In this document: positions 1 through 8,272 of the stretch, one piece after another
Position numbering within the stretch: the stretch's first letter is position 1
How the letters are laid out: every line of letters starts with the position of its first letter
Assembly (NCBI GenBank): GCA_021788495.1
Contig: JAJYKQ010000022.1
Location: 1-15,252, forward strand
DNA from: a bacterium
GTDB lineage: Bacteria; SZUA-79; Acidulodesulfobacterales; Acidulodesulfobacteraceae
Length of the DNA stretch: 15,252 bases
Direction: 5' to 3'
Made by a program: the position numbers and the translations under genes
Notes under the pieces: generated by a model
Database searches by the model: none
The model's input: the letters and a program-made list of their open reading frames with translations, nothing else
Told to the model about the DNA's origin: nothing

Positions 1-1173
1 AAAAAACTTTTAATCAGTCTGGGCGCCGTAATAAAAAAAAGCGACGCCGCCGATAAGTTAATTATTAATACTTCCGGCATTAATAACTTCGATGCGCCTT
101 ACGATTTGGTAAAAACTATGAGGGCTTCCGTTCTTGTCCTCGGTCCGCTAATCGCCAAATATAAACGCGCGCGAGTATCCCTTCCGGGCGGATGCGCAAT
201 AGGCGCAAGACCCATCGACTTTCATCTTAACGCTTTAAAACAGCTTGGCGCTACGGTTAAAGTCGATCATGGATACGTAGAAGTTTTTGCAGATAAGCTG
301 AAAGGCGCGGTTATAAATTTTCCTATTCCTTCCGTTACCGGAACTGAAAACGTTATTATGGCGGCTGTTCTCGCGGAAGGCGCTACTATTATAAAAAATG
401 CGGCGAGAGAACCTGAGATAGACGATATGATTACTGCTTTAAACAACGGCGGAGCCGATATAAAAAGAATAGAGCCGTCGGTCATTTCCATAAAGGGAGT
501 TAAAAAACTTAACCGTTTATGCCATAGAGTACTTCCCGATAGAATAGAGGCTGGAACATTTATGGTAGCTTCGGCGATAACTAAAGGCGATATAATACTT
601 AAAAATCTTAACGTTCATCATCTAAAATCTGTTATAGATAAACTTTCTGAAGCAGGCGTAAAAATCATTATAAACTCGTCTAATTCGATAAGGGTTAAGG
701 GATCTAAAGTTATTAAAAGCGTTGATATTTCTACTGCACCTTACCCTGATTTTCCTACAGATATGCAGGCGCAGATTATGGCTCTTATGACGCTTTCCGG
801 CGGATTATGCGTTATCGCCGAAAACGTTTTTGAAAATAGATTTATGCATGTTGCGGAACTTATTCGTCTTGGAGCGAATATTAAAGTAAGAAATAATTTT
901 GCTATAGTTAAAGGGGTAAAAAAACTTTCGGGAGCCGAAGTTATGGCAACCGATTTAAGGGCAAGCGCTTCCCTAGTTCTTGCCGGATTAGCTTCTTCAG
1001 ACGGTTTAACTACCGTTTCGAGAATATATCATCTTGACCGCGGTTACGAAAGAATGGAAAAAAAGTTGACCGCTCTCGGTGCTATAATTTCAAGGGTAAA
1101 AGCAAACGATGTAATTCCGGTGTCTGAAGACGAATCGAAGTTTAACGAAGTCGTTTGCAGCAAGACGGCATGA
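1..1173 (+). CDS. murA: UDP-N-acetylglucosamine 1-carboxyvinyltransferase (MurA), 5' end outside window
   Basis: MurA transfers enolpyruvate from PEP to UDP-GlcNAc, the first committed cytoplasmic step of peptidoglycan synthesis. The frame is open from base 1, and the residues before the first ATG (106) continue the family sequence (APYDLVKTMRAS), so the gene starts upstream and 106 is not the true start. The visible part is 390 residues of an expected 420-440. The catalytic Cys lies in PGGCAIGARPID, with its codon at 193-195. PYPDFPTDMQAQ carries the conserved Asp of the active site. ENRFMHVAEL and HLDRGYER supply the conserved Arg residues. Nothing looks damaged. hisG starts 23 bases after its stop, and murA directly before hisG is a recurrent arrangement in proteobacteria, so the two are probably co-transcribed. 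Family assignment is secure. Confidence 0.97.
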   Translation, partial: KKLLISLGAVIKKSDAADKLIINTSGINNFDAPYDLVKTMRASVLVLGPLIAKYKRARVSLPGGCAIGARPIDFHLNALKQLGATVKVDHGYVEVFADKLKGAVINFPIPSVTGTENVIMAAVLAEGATIIKNAAREPEIDDMITALNNGGADIKRIEPSVISIKGVKKLNRLCHRVLPDRIEAGTFMVASAITKGDIILKNLNVHHLKSVIDKLSEAGVKIIINSSNSIRVKGSKVIKSVDISTAPYPDFPTDMQAQIMALMTLSGGLCVIAENVFENRFMHVAELIRLGANIKVRNNFAIVKGVKKLSGAEVMATDLRASASLVLAGLASSDGLTTVSRIYHLDRGYERMEKKLTALGAIISRVKANDVIPVSEDESKFNEVVCSKTA

Positions 1174-1196
1174 AATAAAAATATTTATTAATATTA

Positions 1197-1952
1197 ATGA
1201 AAATTTCTCAGAATAAAAAATATCGTAAACTCAAGAAGCTTAAAATTGCAGTTCCTAAAGGCAGGATACTTAAAGATGCTTTAAGATTTTTAAGAGAATC
1301 GGGATATATTAGGCATCCCGATGCCGATTACGATTCCAGGAAACTTATTTTCGATTACGAAGACGATGCTGTAAGCCTGCTCATAGTAAAGCCTTTAGAC
1401 GTGCCGACTTTCGTAGAGTACGGAGCGGCCGACGCCGGTATTGCAGGCAAAGACGTTTTACTGGAAAAACCAAGAAATATATACGAACCTTTAGACCTTG
1501 GCATAGGAAAATGCAAAGTGGTCGTTGCGGCTCGCAAAACTTTAATATTCGGAAAAGATAATAATAATTTAAATGCCGATGACCGTTTTCCGGAAATAGA
1601 CGACGATATAAAAAATAAAATATATTATTCCGGGGTAAATATTGGAATTGCCACTAAATACGTGCGTATCGCCCGGGATTTTTTTAATAAAAAAGGCGTT
1701 TCAAACGTTCAAATCATAAAGCTATACGGTAACGTCGAACTTGCGCCTATTTCCGGACTGTGCGATTTTATAGTAGATTTAGTTTCTACCGGAGAAACCT
1801 TAAGGCAAAATAATTTAATTCCTATAGAAGATATAGTCCATGTTACTTCAAGATTAATAGTCAACAGAGCAAGCCTTAAAATAAATTCGGCGGATATTGC
1901 GGCTTTAATAGAAGATTTAAAAGAACGGGTCAATAAAAATGAGGGTATTTGA
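1197..1952 (+). CDS. hisG: ATP phosphoribosyltransferase catalytic subunit, short form (HisG)
   Basis: HisG condenses ATP with PRPP, the first and feedback-controlled step of histidine synthesis. The 251-residue protein opens with a Lys-rich stretch and then KLKIAVPKGRI (about 15-25), typical of the family. The PRPP-binding segment is DFIVDLVSTGETLRQNNL (190-207), and the protein ends shortly after NRASLK (223-228). It therefore lacks the C-terminal ACT-like regulatory domain of long HisG and belongs to the short class, which works as a hetero-octamer with the HisRS-like subunit HisZ. No hisZ is in the window. Residues about 117-140 look like a polar loop insertion (NNNLNADD, EIDDD). The ATG at 1197 has no recognisable Shine-Dalgarno sequence, but no better in-frame start exists. 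The 3' end overlaps hisD by 14 bases, which suggests translational coupling. Confidence 0.95.
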   Translation: MKISQNKKYRKLKKLKIAVPKGRILKDALRFLRESGYIRHPDADYDSRKLIFDYEDDAVSLLIVKPLDVPTFVEYGAADAGIAGKDVLLEKPRNIYEPLDLGIGKCKVVVAARKTLIFGKDNNNLNADDRFPEIDDDIKNKIYYSGVNIGIATKYVRIARDFFNKKGVSNVQIIKLYGNVELAPISGLCDFIVDLVSTGETLRQNNLIPIEDIVHVTSRLIVNRASLKINSADIAALIEDLKERVNKNEGI

Positions 1953-3234
1953 TTCAAATAAAGACGATTTTAAAAAATTTTTAAAAGAAAGAAGGTTCGG
2001 CCAGTTTGAATTTGCCGATAAAATACAGCAGGAACTCAAAGCCATACGCAGAGACGTTATTGCCGACGGAGATAAAGCTTTAACATTATATACCGCTAAA
2101 TTCGATAAAGTTAATCTGGCGCCGGAAGAATTCTTAATAGGCAAAAAAGAAAAGGATAAATCCGTAAATTCTTTAAATAAAGATGAATTAAAAAGTATCG
2201 AAAACACGATAAAAAGAGTTTACGACTATCACTCCAAACAAAATCTCAATACATGGTTTTCAAACGACGCCGAAACAGGTCTTATAACCGGACAGCTCGT
2301 ATCGCCTCTTAAAAAAGTCGGCATATACGTTCCCGGCGGCAAAGCGAGCTATCCTTCGTCAGTTATTATGAATGCGATACCTGCGGCAGCTGCCGGAGTT
2401 AAAGACGTCATAGCCGTCACCCCTCCGTCAAAACAGTTAAATAATTACGTTATTGCGGCGGCGGTTTTGTGCGGAATAGAAAAAATATTTAGAATAGGCG
2501 GTCCGCAGGCTATATTCGCTCTTGCATACGGCACCGAAACTATTCCATCCGTAGATAAAATAGCCGGTCCCGGCAATATTTACGTAGCAACGGCAAAGAA
2601 AATGGTTTATGGCGACGTCGATATAGATATGATAGCCGGGCCGAGCGAAATTGCGATAGTGTGCGATGAATACGCCGATCCGGAACTTGCGGCGGTAGAT
2701 ATGATGTCTCAGGCGGAGCATGACGAAATGGCGATTTCTACCGTTATCAGCGACAGCAGTTCGGTTATTAAAAAGATTGAAAAAATACTTCCTAAATTAA
2801 TTAAGAGCGAAAAGAGAAAAGAAATAATAGAGAAGTCGATAAATCATAATGCGTCTTTGGTAATAACCGGCTCTTTGGACGAGTCTATCGATATTGTAAA
2901 CGAACTTGCGCCGGAACATTTAGAACTGTATATAAAAGACCCTTTCGATAAACTTTTTGCAATAAAAAATGCAGGCGCCGTATTTATGGGAGCAAATACT
3001 CCCGAATCGCTTGGAGATTACGTAGCCGGTCCGAGCCATGTGCTTCCTACCGGCGGTACGGCAAGGTTTTTTTCCCCCTTGGATACGATCTCATTTCTTA
3101 AGAGAACAAGCGTTATTTATTCGAGTCCCGATTTTCTATTAAAAAGCGCAAAAGACGTAAATTTCTTTTCTGAAATAGAAGGATTAAGCGCGCATAACGA
3201 ATCTGTAAGTTTTAGAATAAAAAAGATAAAATAA
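1939..3234 (+). CDS. hisD: Histidinol dehydrogenase (HisD)
   Basis: HisD is the zinc-dependent enzyme that oxidises L-histidinol to histidine in two NAD-dependent steps, the end of the pathway. At 431 residues it is of normal length and numbered almost as in E. coli. The zinc ligands are visible as Q258 and H261 (SQAEHDE), D360 (ESLGDYVAGPSH) and H419 (EGLSAHNES). The general-base pair E326-H327 is in APEHLEL. The glycine-rich signatures VPGGKASYPSS (131-141) and AGPGNIYVATAKK (209-221) are intact. The start codon lies inside the end of hisG (ATG 1939, hisG stop 1950-1952), so it is probably read by coupled translation. hisC begins 2 bases after its stop. I see nothing unusual in the sequence. 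Confidence 0.97.
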   Translation: MRVFDSNKDDFKKFLKERRFGQFEFADKIQQELKAIRRDVIADGDKALTLYTAKFDKVNLAPEEFLIGKKEKDKSVNSLNKDELKSIENTIKRVYDYHSKQNLNTWFSNDAETGLITGQLVSPLKKVGIYVPGGKASYPSSVIMNAIPAAAAGVKDVIAVTPPSKQLNNYVIAAAVLCGIEKIFRIGGPQAIFALAYGTETIPSVDKIAGPGNIYVATAKKMVYGDVDIDMIAGPSEIAIVCDEYADPELAAVDMMSQAEHDEMAISTVISDSSSVIKKIEKILPKLIKSEKRKEIIEKSINHNASLVITGSLDESIDIVNELAPEHLELYIKDPFDKLFAIKNAGAVFMGANTPESLGDYVAGPSHVLPTGGTARFFSPLDTISFLKRTSVIYSSPDFLLKSAKDVNFFSEIEGLSAHNESVSFRIKKIK

Positions 3235-3236
3235 TC

Positions 3237-4322
3237 ATGCCTTCGTTTAATATAGATAATTTTATTAAAGACAGCGTCCGCAAGCTAAAAGCCTATAAGG
3301 TTACCGAAATAGATCCGCTTCAAAAAGCGTTAAAACTCGACGCAAACGAATCTAATTATATTCTAAGCAAAAATATTAAAAAGAAATATGCCGATTATAT
3401 AAAAAACACGCTGATAAATCTTTATCCCGACCCTAATTCTAAAAATCTGCTTGAGTCCGTAGAAAAATTTTACGGGATTTCGTCCAAAAATTTTATTTTC
3501 GGCAACGGTTCCGATGAACTGATATCTATTATTCTGCTTAGTTTAAAAAAAGACGTCGCTGTCAATATACCTTCGCCTTCTTTTTCAATGTATGAAATTA
3601 TAGCTGAATATAACGATTTAAAGGTAAAAATAATAAAATTAAACGATAAAAATTTTGATTTACCCGATAATATAGCGGCTGTTAAAGATAAAAACCCGAA
3701 AAATTTATTTTTTTTCAGCTATCCAAATAATCCTACGGGCAATCATTTTAACCGCAAAATCATATACGGTCTTTTGGAAAACAAAAACAACTTAGTCGTA
3801 GTGGATGAAGCATATATATTTTTTTCCGACGAACAGTCTTTTTTAAATGAACTGGCGAAGTATGAAAATTTAATAGTTTTAAAAACTTTTTCTAAAATAG
3901 GGCTTGCAGGATTAAGATTCGGACTGCTTTTTTCAGGCGATAAACTTATAAACGAATTTAAAAAAATAAAATTACCCTATAATATAAATTCTTTAACATT
4001 GAGTTCCATAGAATTTTTTTTAAAAAATTTCGACGAATTTGAAAAAAATATAAAAAAGACTGTAAAACAAAGAAAAGTTTTATATGAAAAATTAAAAGTT
4101 TTGCCTTTTATTAAAGTTTATCGTTCCGACGCAAATTTTTTACTTATAAAACTTAGTAACGAAAAATATAAGGTTAAATTCGATAATTTTTTAAACGAGA
4201 ATAATATAATAATAAGAAATTTTACCGGCGATATGGAGCTTTATTACAGAATAACCGTCGGCACTGCAAAAGAAAATAAAAAATTAGCCGATTTTTTTAT
4301 AAAATTTTCGGAAAGTTTATAA
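3237..4322 (+). CDS. hisC: Histidinol-phosphate aminotransferase (HisC)
   Basis: HisC is a PLP enzyme of aminotransferase fold type I that converts imidazole-acetol phosphate and glutamate to histidinol phosphate. It has 361 residues. Motifs in order are LDANES near residue 34, NLYPDP (61-66), the phosphate-site segment GNGSDE (89-94), YPNNPTG (162-168), DEAY with the pyridine-nitrogen Asp D190, and the Schiff-base Lys K220 in TFSKIGLAGLRFG, with R227 nearby. The HisC-type SK-x-x-LAGLR-x-G pattern separates it from general aspartate aminotransferases, although close paralogues that use aromatic amino acids cannot be excluded. It starts 2 bases after hisD with no clear Shine-Dalgarno, so translation probably continues from hisD. 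The coding sequence is rich in Lys, Asn and Ile, in line with the AT bias of the region. Confidence 0.94.
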   Translation: MPSFNIDNFIKDSVRKLKAYKVTEIDPLQKALKLDANESNYILSKNIKKKYADYIKNTLINLYPDPNSKNLLESVEKFYGISSKNFIFGNGSDELISIILLSLKKDVAVNIPSPSFSMYEIIAEYNDLKVKIIKLNDKNFDLPDNIAAVKDKNPKNLFFFSYPNNPTGNHFNRKIIYGLLENKNNLVVVDEAYIFFSDEQSFLNELAKYENLIVLKTFSKIGLAGLRFGLLFSGDKLINEFKKIKLPYNINSLTLSSIEFFLKNFDEFEKNIKKTVKQRKVLYEKLKVLPFIKVYRSDANFLLIKLSNEKYKVKFDNFLNENNIIIRNFTGDMELYYRITVGTAKENKKLADFFIKFSESL

Positions 4323-4363
4323 AAAGGAGTTTTTAAAAAAATATAATTATGCCGCTTTTAATA

Positions 4364-4372
4364 TGCTATAAT
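4364..4372 (+). promoter_or_regulatory. Candidate extended -10 promoter ahead of hisB
   Basis: The 95-base gap between hisC and hisB contains TGCTATAAT, an exact extended -10 (TGn plus TATAAT), and a second TATAAT at 4342-4347. No good -35 is visible at 17 bases, which extended -10 promoters tolerate. Transcription would begin near 4379 and give a leader of about 40 bases with GGAAGG (4402-4407) ahead of the hisB ATG. In such AT-rich DNA the match could be chance, but this is the widest gap within the his genes. Confidence 0.4.
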
Positions 4373-4417
4373 GAAATAAAAGTTTAATAATACATTCTTC
4401 GGGAAGGTAAAATTTGC

Positions 4418-5095
4418 ATGCCGGAAAAAAATACTATAAAAAAAAAGGCAAGAAAAGGTAAATTTATAAGAAAGACTACCGAAACGGATATAAAACTGGA
4501 ATTAAATATCGACGGAAAAGGAAACTATAAAATCGATACGGGCGTTCCGTTTTTCAATCATATGCTGGAACAGTTTTCAAAACATTCCGGCTGCGATATA
4601 TCTCTCAAAGCAAAAGGCGATATAGGGGTGGACCTGCATCATCTCATAGAAGATACCGGCATAGTTATAGGACATGCGTTCAAAGAATTATCCGGCGATA
4701 AGAGAGGCATCAAAAGATACGGTTTCTCATCCGTTCCTATGGATGAATCGCTTGTTCAATCCACGGCAGATTTTTGCGGCAGGTCGTTTTTTGTTTACAG
4801 ATTTATGGGGGAAGATATATCTCAAGCCGGTAAAGAATTTTTAAAATCTTCATTAAGGATTTCCAAACAGGAATCGCGTGAAATATTGGTAGATAAATTT
4901 TTTTACGTATATTCTAACGTTTTTTTCGATGCGGTTTGTAAAAATGCCCTTATAAGTCTCCATATAAATATTCAATACGGATCGAACATACATCATATGG
5001 TCGAAGCAGTTTTCAAATCTGCAGGAAGAGCGGTTTCGGATGCTCTTCAAATCGCCGGCGATTTTGGAATTCCTTCTACTAAAGGAAGCATATAA
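4418..5095 (+). CDS. hisB: Imidazoleglycerol-phosphate dehydratase (HisB, single-domain)
   Basis: IGPD is a Mn-dependent dehydratase that turns imidazoleglycerol phosphate into imidazole-acetol phosphate. The metal motifs are H74-H75-x-x-E78-D79 and H192-H193-x-x-E196, with H48 in FFNHML. The protein ends in PSTKG, as is typical. There is no fused histidinol phosphatase domain as in enteric HisB. At 225 residues it is longer than the usual 190-200. A basic extension of about 15 residues precedes RKTTETDI, and about 20 extra residues lie between GRSFFVY (121-127) and FFDAV (169-173), where the family has a short G-x-F-x-TE-L-V-x-x-FF segment. FFNHM replaces the common FFDHM. The fold assignment is safe, but the middle is divergent. 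The ATG at 4418 follows GGAAGG at 4402-4407, 10 bases away. Confidence 0.92.
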   Translation: MPEKNTIKKKARKGKFIRKTTETDIKLELNIDGKGNYKIDTGVPFFNHMLEQFSKHSGCDISLKAKGDIGVDLHHLIEDTGIVIGHAFKELSGDKRGIKRYGFSSVPMDESLVQSTADFCGRSFFVYRFMGEDISQAGKEFLKSSLRISKQESREILVDKFFYVYSNVFFDAVCKNALISLHINIQYGSNIHHMVEAVFKSAGRAVSDALQIAGDFGIPSTKGSI

Positions 5096-5098
5096 AAA

Positions 5099-6148
5099 AT
5101 GAAAAAAAAGTATAAAATATTAATATTCTGCCTTATGTTATTTGCGGTTTTCGCAGGGGCTATACAGTTTAAAGAGCGGAAAACTTATGCTTTTTCACAA
5201 AATATAACTCATATTAAAAGGATTTTTATAAACCGCGCTAACGGAACTATAGATATTTTTACAACCGGCGGCAAACCTTTTTATATAAAATATTTATTTC
5301 AAAACGGATATAAAAAATATTTTATTTTAGTTTTTGGACATGCAGTTTTGTATGGACGCGGCAATAAGATAAAAAACCCTTTTCCGGATGTATTTTCCGT
5401 ATCTTACTCTCAGTTTAGTACTGCCCCTAAATATTCGGTTCATTTGGTTTTAAGGCAAAATTCTTTGAATAAGCCTGATGTTAAAACGGTCGCCGCAGGA
5501 AATAGTAAATATGAAACGGTAGTTTATGCTTCAAAAGCCGAAGCGTATTTTGCGAAAAAAACATCTGCCTTTAAAAACCGCAGAAATAATGTTTCGGTAA
5601 AAGGCGCAAATTTTAAAGTGTTCATAGATGCCGGACACGGCGGCGGCGATCCGGGAGGGATTGGACCCATGGGACTTCCGGAAAGTTTCGTCAACTTAAG
5701 CATTGCTTTAAAGCTTAGAAAACTTCTTGAAGCTAAAGGAATTAAAACAGAGATAGACAGGACGTCCAACGTGTTCGTAAGCCTTCAGCAAAGAGCGGCA
5801 CTGGCTAATCAGAGCGGAGCAAATCTATTTATAGGATTATACTGCAATTCTCAGGTAGTTCCATATCTTTACGGGACCACGACATATTATTTTCACAGAA
5901 ATTCGTATCAATTCGCAAAATATTTAGAACATTACGTTTCATCTAAATTAAACTTAAAATACGACGGAATACTCAGGGACGACCTTTACGTATTGAGGTT
6001 TACTACTATGCCTGCCGTAGTAATAGAGTATGCATATATTTCCAATCCTTACGAGGAACATCTTTTGGCTTCTTCTACTTTTAGGCAGATGATTGCCGAT
6101 GCTATAGCCAACGCTATTTACAAATATTTTATAACAGATAAAAGATAG
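5099..6148 (+). CDS. N-acetylmuramoyl-L-alanine amidase family protein (Amidase_3), altered zinc site
   Basis: Family members cleave the bond between MurNAc and the stem peptide in the periplasm and act in cell separation and recycling. The first 20 or so residues (MKKKYKILIFCLMLFAVFAGA) are a signal peptide or membrane anchor. Residues about 34-120 form a beta-rich stretch that could be a degenerate AMIN-like wall-targeting domain; this is a weak inference. The catalytic domain runs from about 173 to the end. It has FIDAGHGG (zinc ligand H180), E195 (GLPESFVNL) and the catalytic-type E310 (VVIEYAYISNP). Where the family has SIHAN-like residues with the last zinc His, this protein reads FIGLYCNS, so that position is Y248. 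The protein may be weakly active, use another ligand, or be a non-catalytic wall binder. It sits 3 bases after hisB and 16 before hisH, an unusual place for an amidase. Confidence 0.85.
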   Translation: MKKKYKILIFCLMLFAVFAGAIQFKERKTYAFSQNITHIKRIFINRANGTIDIFTTGGKPFYIKYLFQNGYKKYFILVFGHAVLYGRGNKIKNPFPDVFSVSYSQFSTAPKYSVHLVLRQNSLNKPDVKTVAAGNSKYETVVYASKAEAYFAKKTSAFKNRRNNVSVKGANFKVFIDAGHGGGDPGGIGPMGLPESFVNLSIALKLRKLLEAKGIKTEIDRTSNVFVSLQQRAALANQSGANLFIGLYCNSQVVPYLYGTTTYYFHRNSYQFAKYLEHYVSSKLNLKYDGILRDDLYVLRFTTMPAVVIEYAYISNPYEEHLLASSTFRQMIADAIANAIYKYFITDKR

Positions 6149-6164
6149 ATGGATATATAAAAAA

Positions 6165-6776
6165 ATGGAAAAAAAAATAGCCGTTGTAGATTACGGAATG
6201 GGGAATCTTAAGAACGTTAAAAATGCTTTTAACTTTTTGGGTTATTCCGCTAAAATAACCGGCGATTTCGAAGATATAAAAAATGCAACGCATTTAGTAC
6301 TGCCGGGAGTAGGCGGTTTTAAGGACGCTATGGCGACTTTAAAAAGAAAGGAGTTGGTTAATCCTATTAAAGATGCAATAACCGAAGGCAAAAAATTTCT
6401 TGGAATATGTCTTGGAATGCAGCTCCTGTTTGAAACTTCCGAAGAATTCGGTTATAGCGAAGGACTCGGAATTTTTAAAGGAAAAGTAGTCAAGTTCGAC
6501 GAAAATGCCGTAAACCTAATTCCTCATATAGGATGGAACGATATAGAAATATTAAAACCATTAGAAGAGTTTAAAGGAATAGAAGACAAAAGTTTTTTTT
6601 ATTTTCTTCATTCTTATTATTGCGTTCCCGAAGAAGATATTATTGCGGCGGTTTGCGATTACTACGGCAAATTTGCGGCCTGCGTTAAAAAAGATAATAT
6701 TTTTGCATGTCAGTTTCATCCTGAAAAAAGCCATAAAGAAGGGCTTGCTTTACTTAAAAATTTCATAGAAAATTAA
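6165..6776 (+). CDS. hisH: Imidazole glycerol phosphate synthase, glutaminase subunit (HisH)
   Basis: HisH hydrolyses glutamine and passes ammonia through the HisF barrel for the ring-closing step that yields IGP and AICAR. The 203-residue class I glutamine amidotransferase domain starts with KKIAVVDYGMGNLKNV. The nucleophile is C82 in GICLGMQLLFE, and the other triad members are H185 and E187 in CQFHPEKS. LPGVGGFKDAM (46-56) is the oxyanion-hole region typical of HisH. The length is normal and all catalytic residues are present. There is no evident Shine-Dalgarno ahead of ATG 6165. hisA follows 13 bases after the stop, and the partner hisF is two genes downstream. Confidence 0.96.
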   Translation: MEKKIAVVDYGMGNLKNVKNAFNFLGYSAKITGDFEDIKNATHLVLPGVGGFKDAMATLKRKELVNPIKDAITEGKKFLGICLGMQLLFETSEEFGYSEGLGIFKGKVVKFDENAVNLIPHIGWNDIEILKPLEEFKGIEDKSFFYFLHSYYCVPEEDIIAAVCDYYGKFAACVKKDNIFACQFHPEKSHKEGLALLKNFIEN

Positions 6777-6789
6777 ATATAATAAAAAA

Positions 6790-7512
6790 ATGATTATTAT
6801 ACCTGCCGTCGATATCCTAGGCTCTAAGTGCGTTAGGCTTACCATGGGCGATTACGACGCAAAAAAAGAGTATCAAATTTCTCCTGTTGAGGCGGCGCTT
6901 AACTGGCAAAATAAAGGCGCTAAAAGGCTTCATGTAGTTGATCTTGACGGAGCTAAGTCCGGAAATCCCGATAATTACGAGATAATAAAAGATATAATTA
7001 AATCGGTAAATATTCCCGTGGAGATAGGGGGAGGAATAAGAAATAATGGCATTATCGGCCGTTATTTTAATGCGGGAGCGTCTTATGTAGTTTTAGGCTC
7101 TATACTGTTTAAAGATATAAATTCCGTTAAAGATTCTTTGGCGAAATACAGAGGCAGGATTATCGGCGGGATAGATTTGTACGACGACAAGATAGCCATA
7201 TCCGGATGGAAAGAGTACGTCGAAATCCCTGCGGGCGAAGCAGTAAAAAGCTTAAAAGAAAAATACGGCATAGAAACTTTTATATTTACGGATATTAAAA
7301 AAGACGGTATGCTGGAAGGTGTTAATTTAAATCTCGTTACTGAACTTGCGAAATTGAAAGTCGATATAATCGCTTCGGGAGGGGTTTCCGAGATAGACGA
7401 CGTTAAAAAACTTAAGGAACTTAATATAGATTCTTTAAAAGGCGTAATAATAGGAAAAGCTCTTTACGACGGAAGAATAGATTTAAAAAAAGCTAATGCT
7501 TTATTGGGATAA
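6790..7512 (+). CDS. hisA: ProFAR isomerase (HisA)
   Basis: HisA is a (beta-alpha)8-barrel that isomerises ProFAR to PRFAR by an Amadori rearrangement. The 240-residue protein starts MIIIPAVDILGSKCVRL, with the catalytic Asp D8. The second catalytic Asp is D129 in IGGIDLYDDK. Phosphate-binding glycine loops are EIGGGIR (78-84) and ASGGVS (195-200), and the barrel closes with GVIIGKALYDGRI. VDLDGAKSG (50-58) is diagnostic for HisA as opposed to HisF. A TATAAT string at 6778-6783 lies just ahead of the ATG, but in this AT-rich spacer it is weak evidence of a promoter. hisF starts 4 bases after the stop. Confidence 0.96.
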   Translation: MIIIPAVDILGSKCVRLTMGDYDAKKEYQISPVEAALNWQNKGAKRLHVVDLDGAKSGNPDNYEIIKDIIKSVNIPVEIGGGIRNNGIIGRYFNAGASYVVLGSILFKDINSVKDSLAKYRGRIIGGIDLYDDKIAISGWKEYVEIPAGEAVKSLKEKYGIETFIFTDIKKDGMLEGVNLNLVTELAKLKVDIIASGGVSEIDDVKKLKELNIDSLKGVIIGKALYDGRIDLKKANALLG

Positions 7513-7516
7513 ACTT

Positions 7517-8272
7517 ATGCTTGCAAAACGAATAATACCCTGTCTTGATATTAAGAACAACGAAGTCGTAAAAGGAATAAATTTCGAAGATTTAAAAAGC
7601 GCCGGCGATCCTGTCGTGCTTGCCAAAAAATATGACGACGAGCTTGCGGACGAACTAATGTTTTTAGATATTACGGCTTCAAGCGAGAAAAGAAAGACGA
7701 TTTTAAAACTCGTCGAGAAGATTTCGGAAAATATTTTTATTCCGTTCAGCGTGGGAGGAGGGGTTTCGGAGATAGAAGATATTCATAATCTTCTTAACAG
7801 CGGCGCAGATAAAGTTTCAATAAATACTTCTGCGGTGATTAATCCGGAAATTATCGACGAAGCCGCAAAAAAATTCGGTTCGTCGACTATAGTAATAGCC
7901 ATAGACGCAAAAAAGGTAGGAGACGAATATTTAGTTTTTACGCACGGAGGAAAGAAAAATTCCGGTATTAACGCAATACGTTGGGCCAAAGAGGTTTATA
8001 ACAGAGGTGCCGGAGAAATACTTTTAACAAGCATGGATAAAGACGGAACAAAAAGCGGCTATGAAATAAATTTAACATCTATGGTAGTTCAGAGCGTAAA
8101 AATACCCGTAATTGCTTCAGGCGGAGCAAGAGACGCAAAAGATATAGAGGAAGTTTTCGTAAAAGCCGATGCCGGCGCCGCTCTTGCGGCTTCAATATTT
8201 CATTATGAAAATTCAGGTATTATACCAATAAAAAAATATTTAAAATCAAAAGGGATAAACGTAAGATTGTGA
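7517..8272 (+). CDS. hisF: Imidazole glycerol phosphate synthase, cyclase subunit (HisF)
   Basis: HisF is the barrel subunit that uses ammonia from HisH to convert PRFAR to IGP, which continues to histidine, and AICAR, which feeds purine synthesis. I place the start at ATG 7517 because the protein then begins [11 protein letters not shown] exactly as family members do. An upstream in-frame TTG at 7496 would add seven residues and overlap hisA. The resulting 251 residues are normal. Catalytic acids are D11 and D130 (VIAIDAKK), with D176 in [11 protein letters not shown]. Phosphate loops are SVGGGVS (78-84) and ASGGARD (200-206). The stop codon TGA overlaps the GTG start of hisIE in a GTGA arrangement. 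Confidence 0.95.
   Translation: MLAKRIIPCLDIKNNEVVKGINFEDLKSAGDPVVLAKKYDDELADELMFLDITASSEKRKTILKLVEKISENIFIPFSVGGGVSEIEDIHNLLNSGADKVSINTSAVINPEIIDEAAKKFGSSTIVIAIDAKKVGDEYLVFTHGGKKNSGINAIRWAKEVYNRGAGEILLTSMDKDGTKSGYEINLTSMVVQSVKIPVIASGGARDAKDIEEVFVKADAGAALAASIFHYENSGIIPIKKYLKSKGINVRL

Noticed and set aside
1187..1198. Perfect palindrome ATTAATATTAAT at the hisG start as an operator
   Set aside because: It is pure A/T in an AT-rich gap, so it is likely by chance.
1917..2721. Antisense open frames of about 95 codons over hisD (1917-2207 and 2437-2721, - strand)
   Set aside because: They mirror the coding strand of a conserved gene, have no ribosome site, and resemble no protein family I recognise.
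4349..4387. 12-codon open frame ahead of hisB as a his leader peptide
   Set aside because: It encodes MPLLICYNEIKV with no histidines and no terminator/antiterminator pair is visible.
7496..7516. Earlier TTG start for hisF
   Set aside because: It overlaps hisA and adds non-conserved residues; ATG 7517 gives the canonical [11 protein letters not shown] start.
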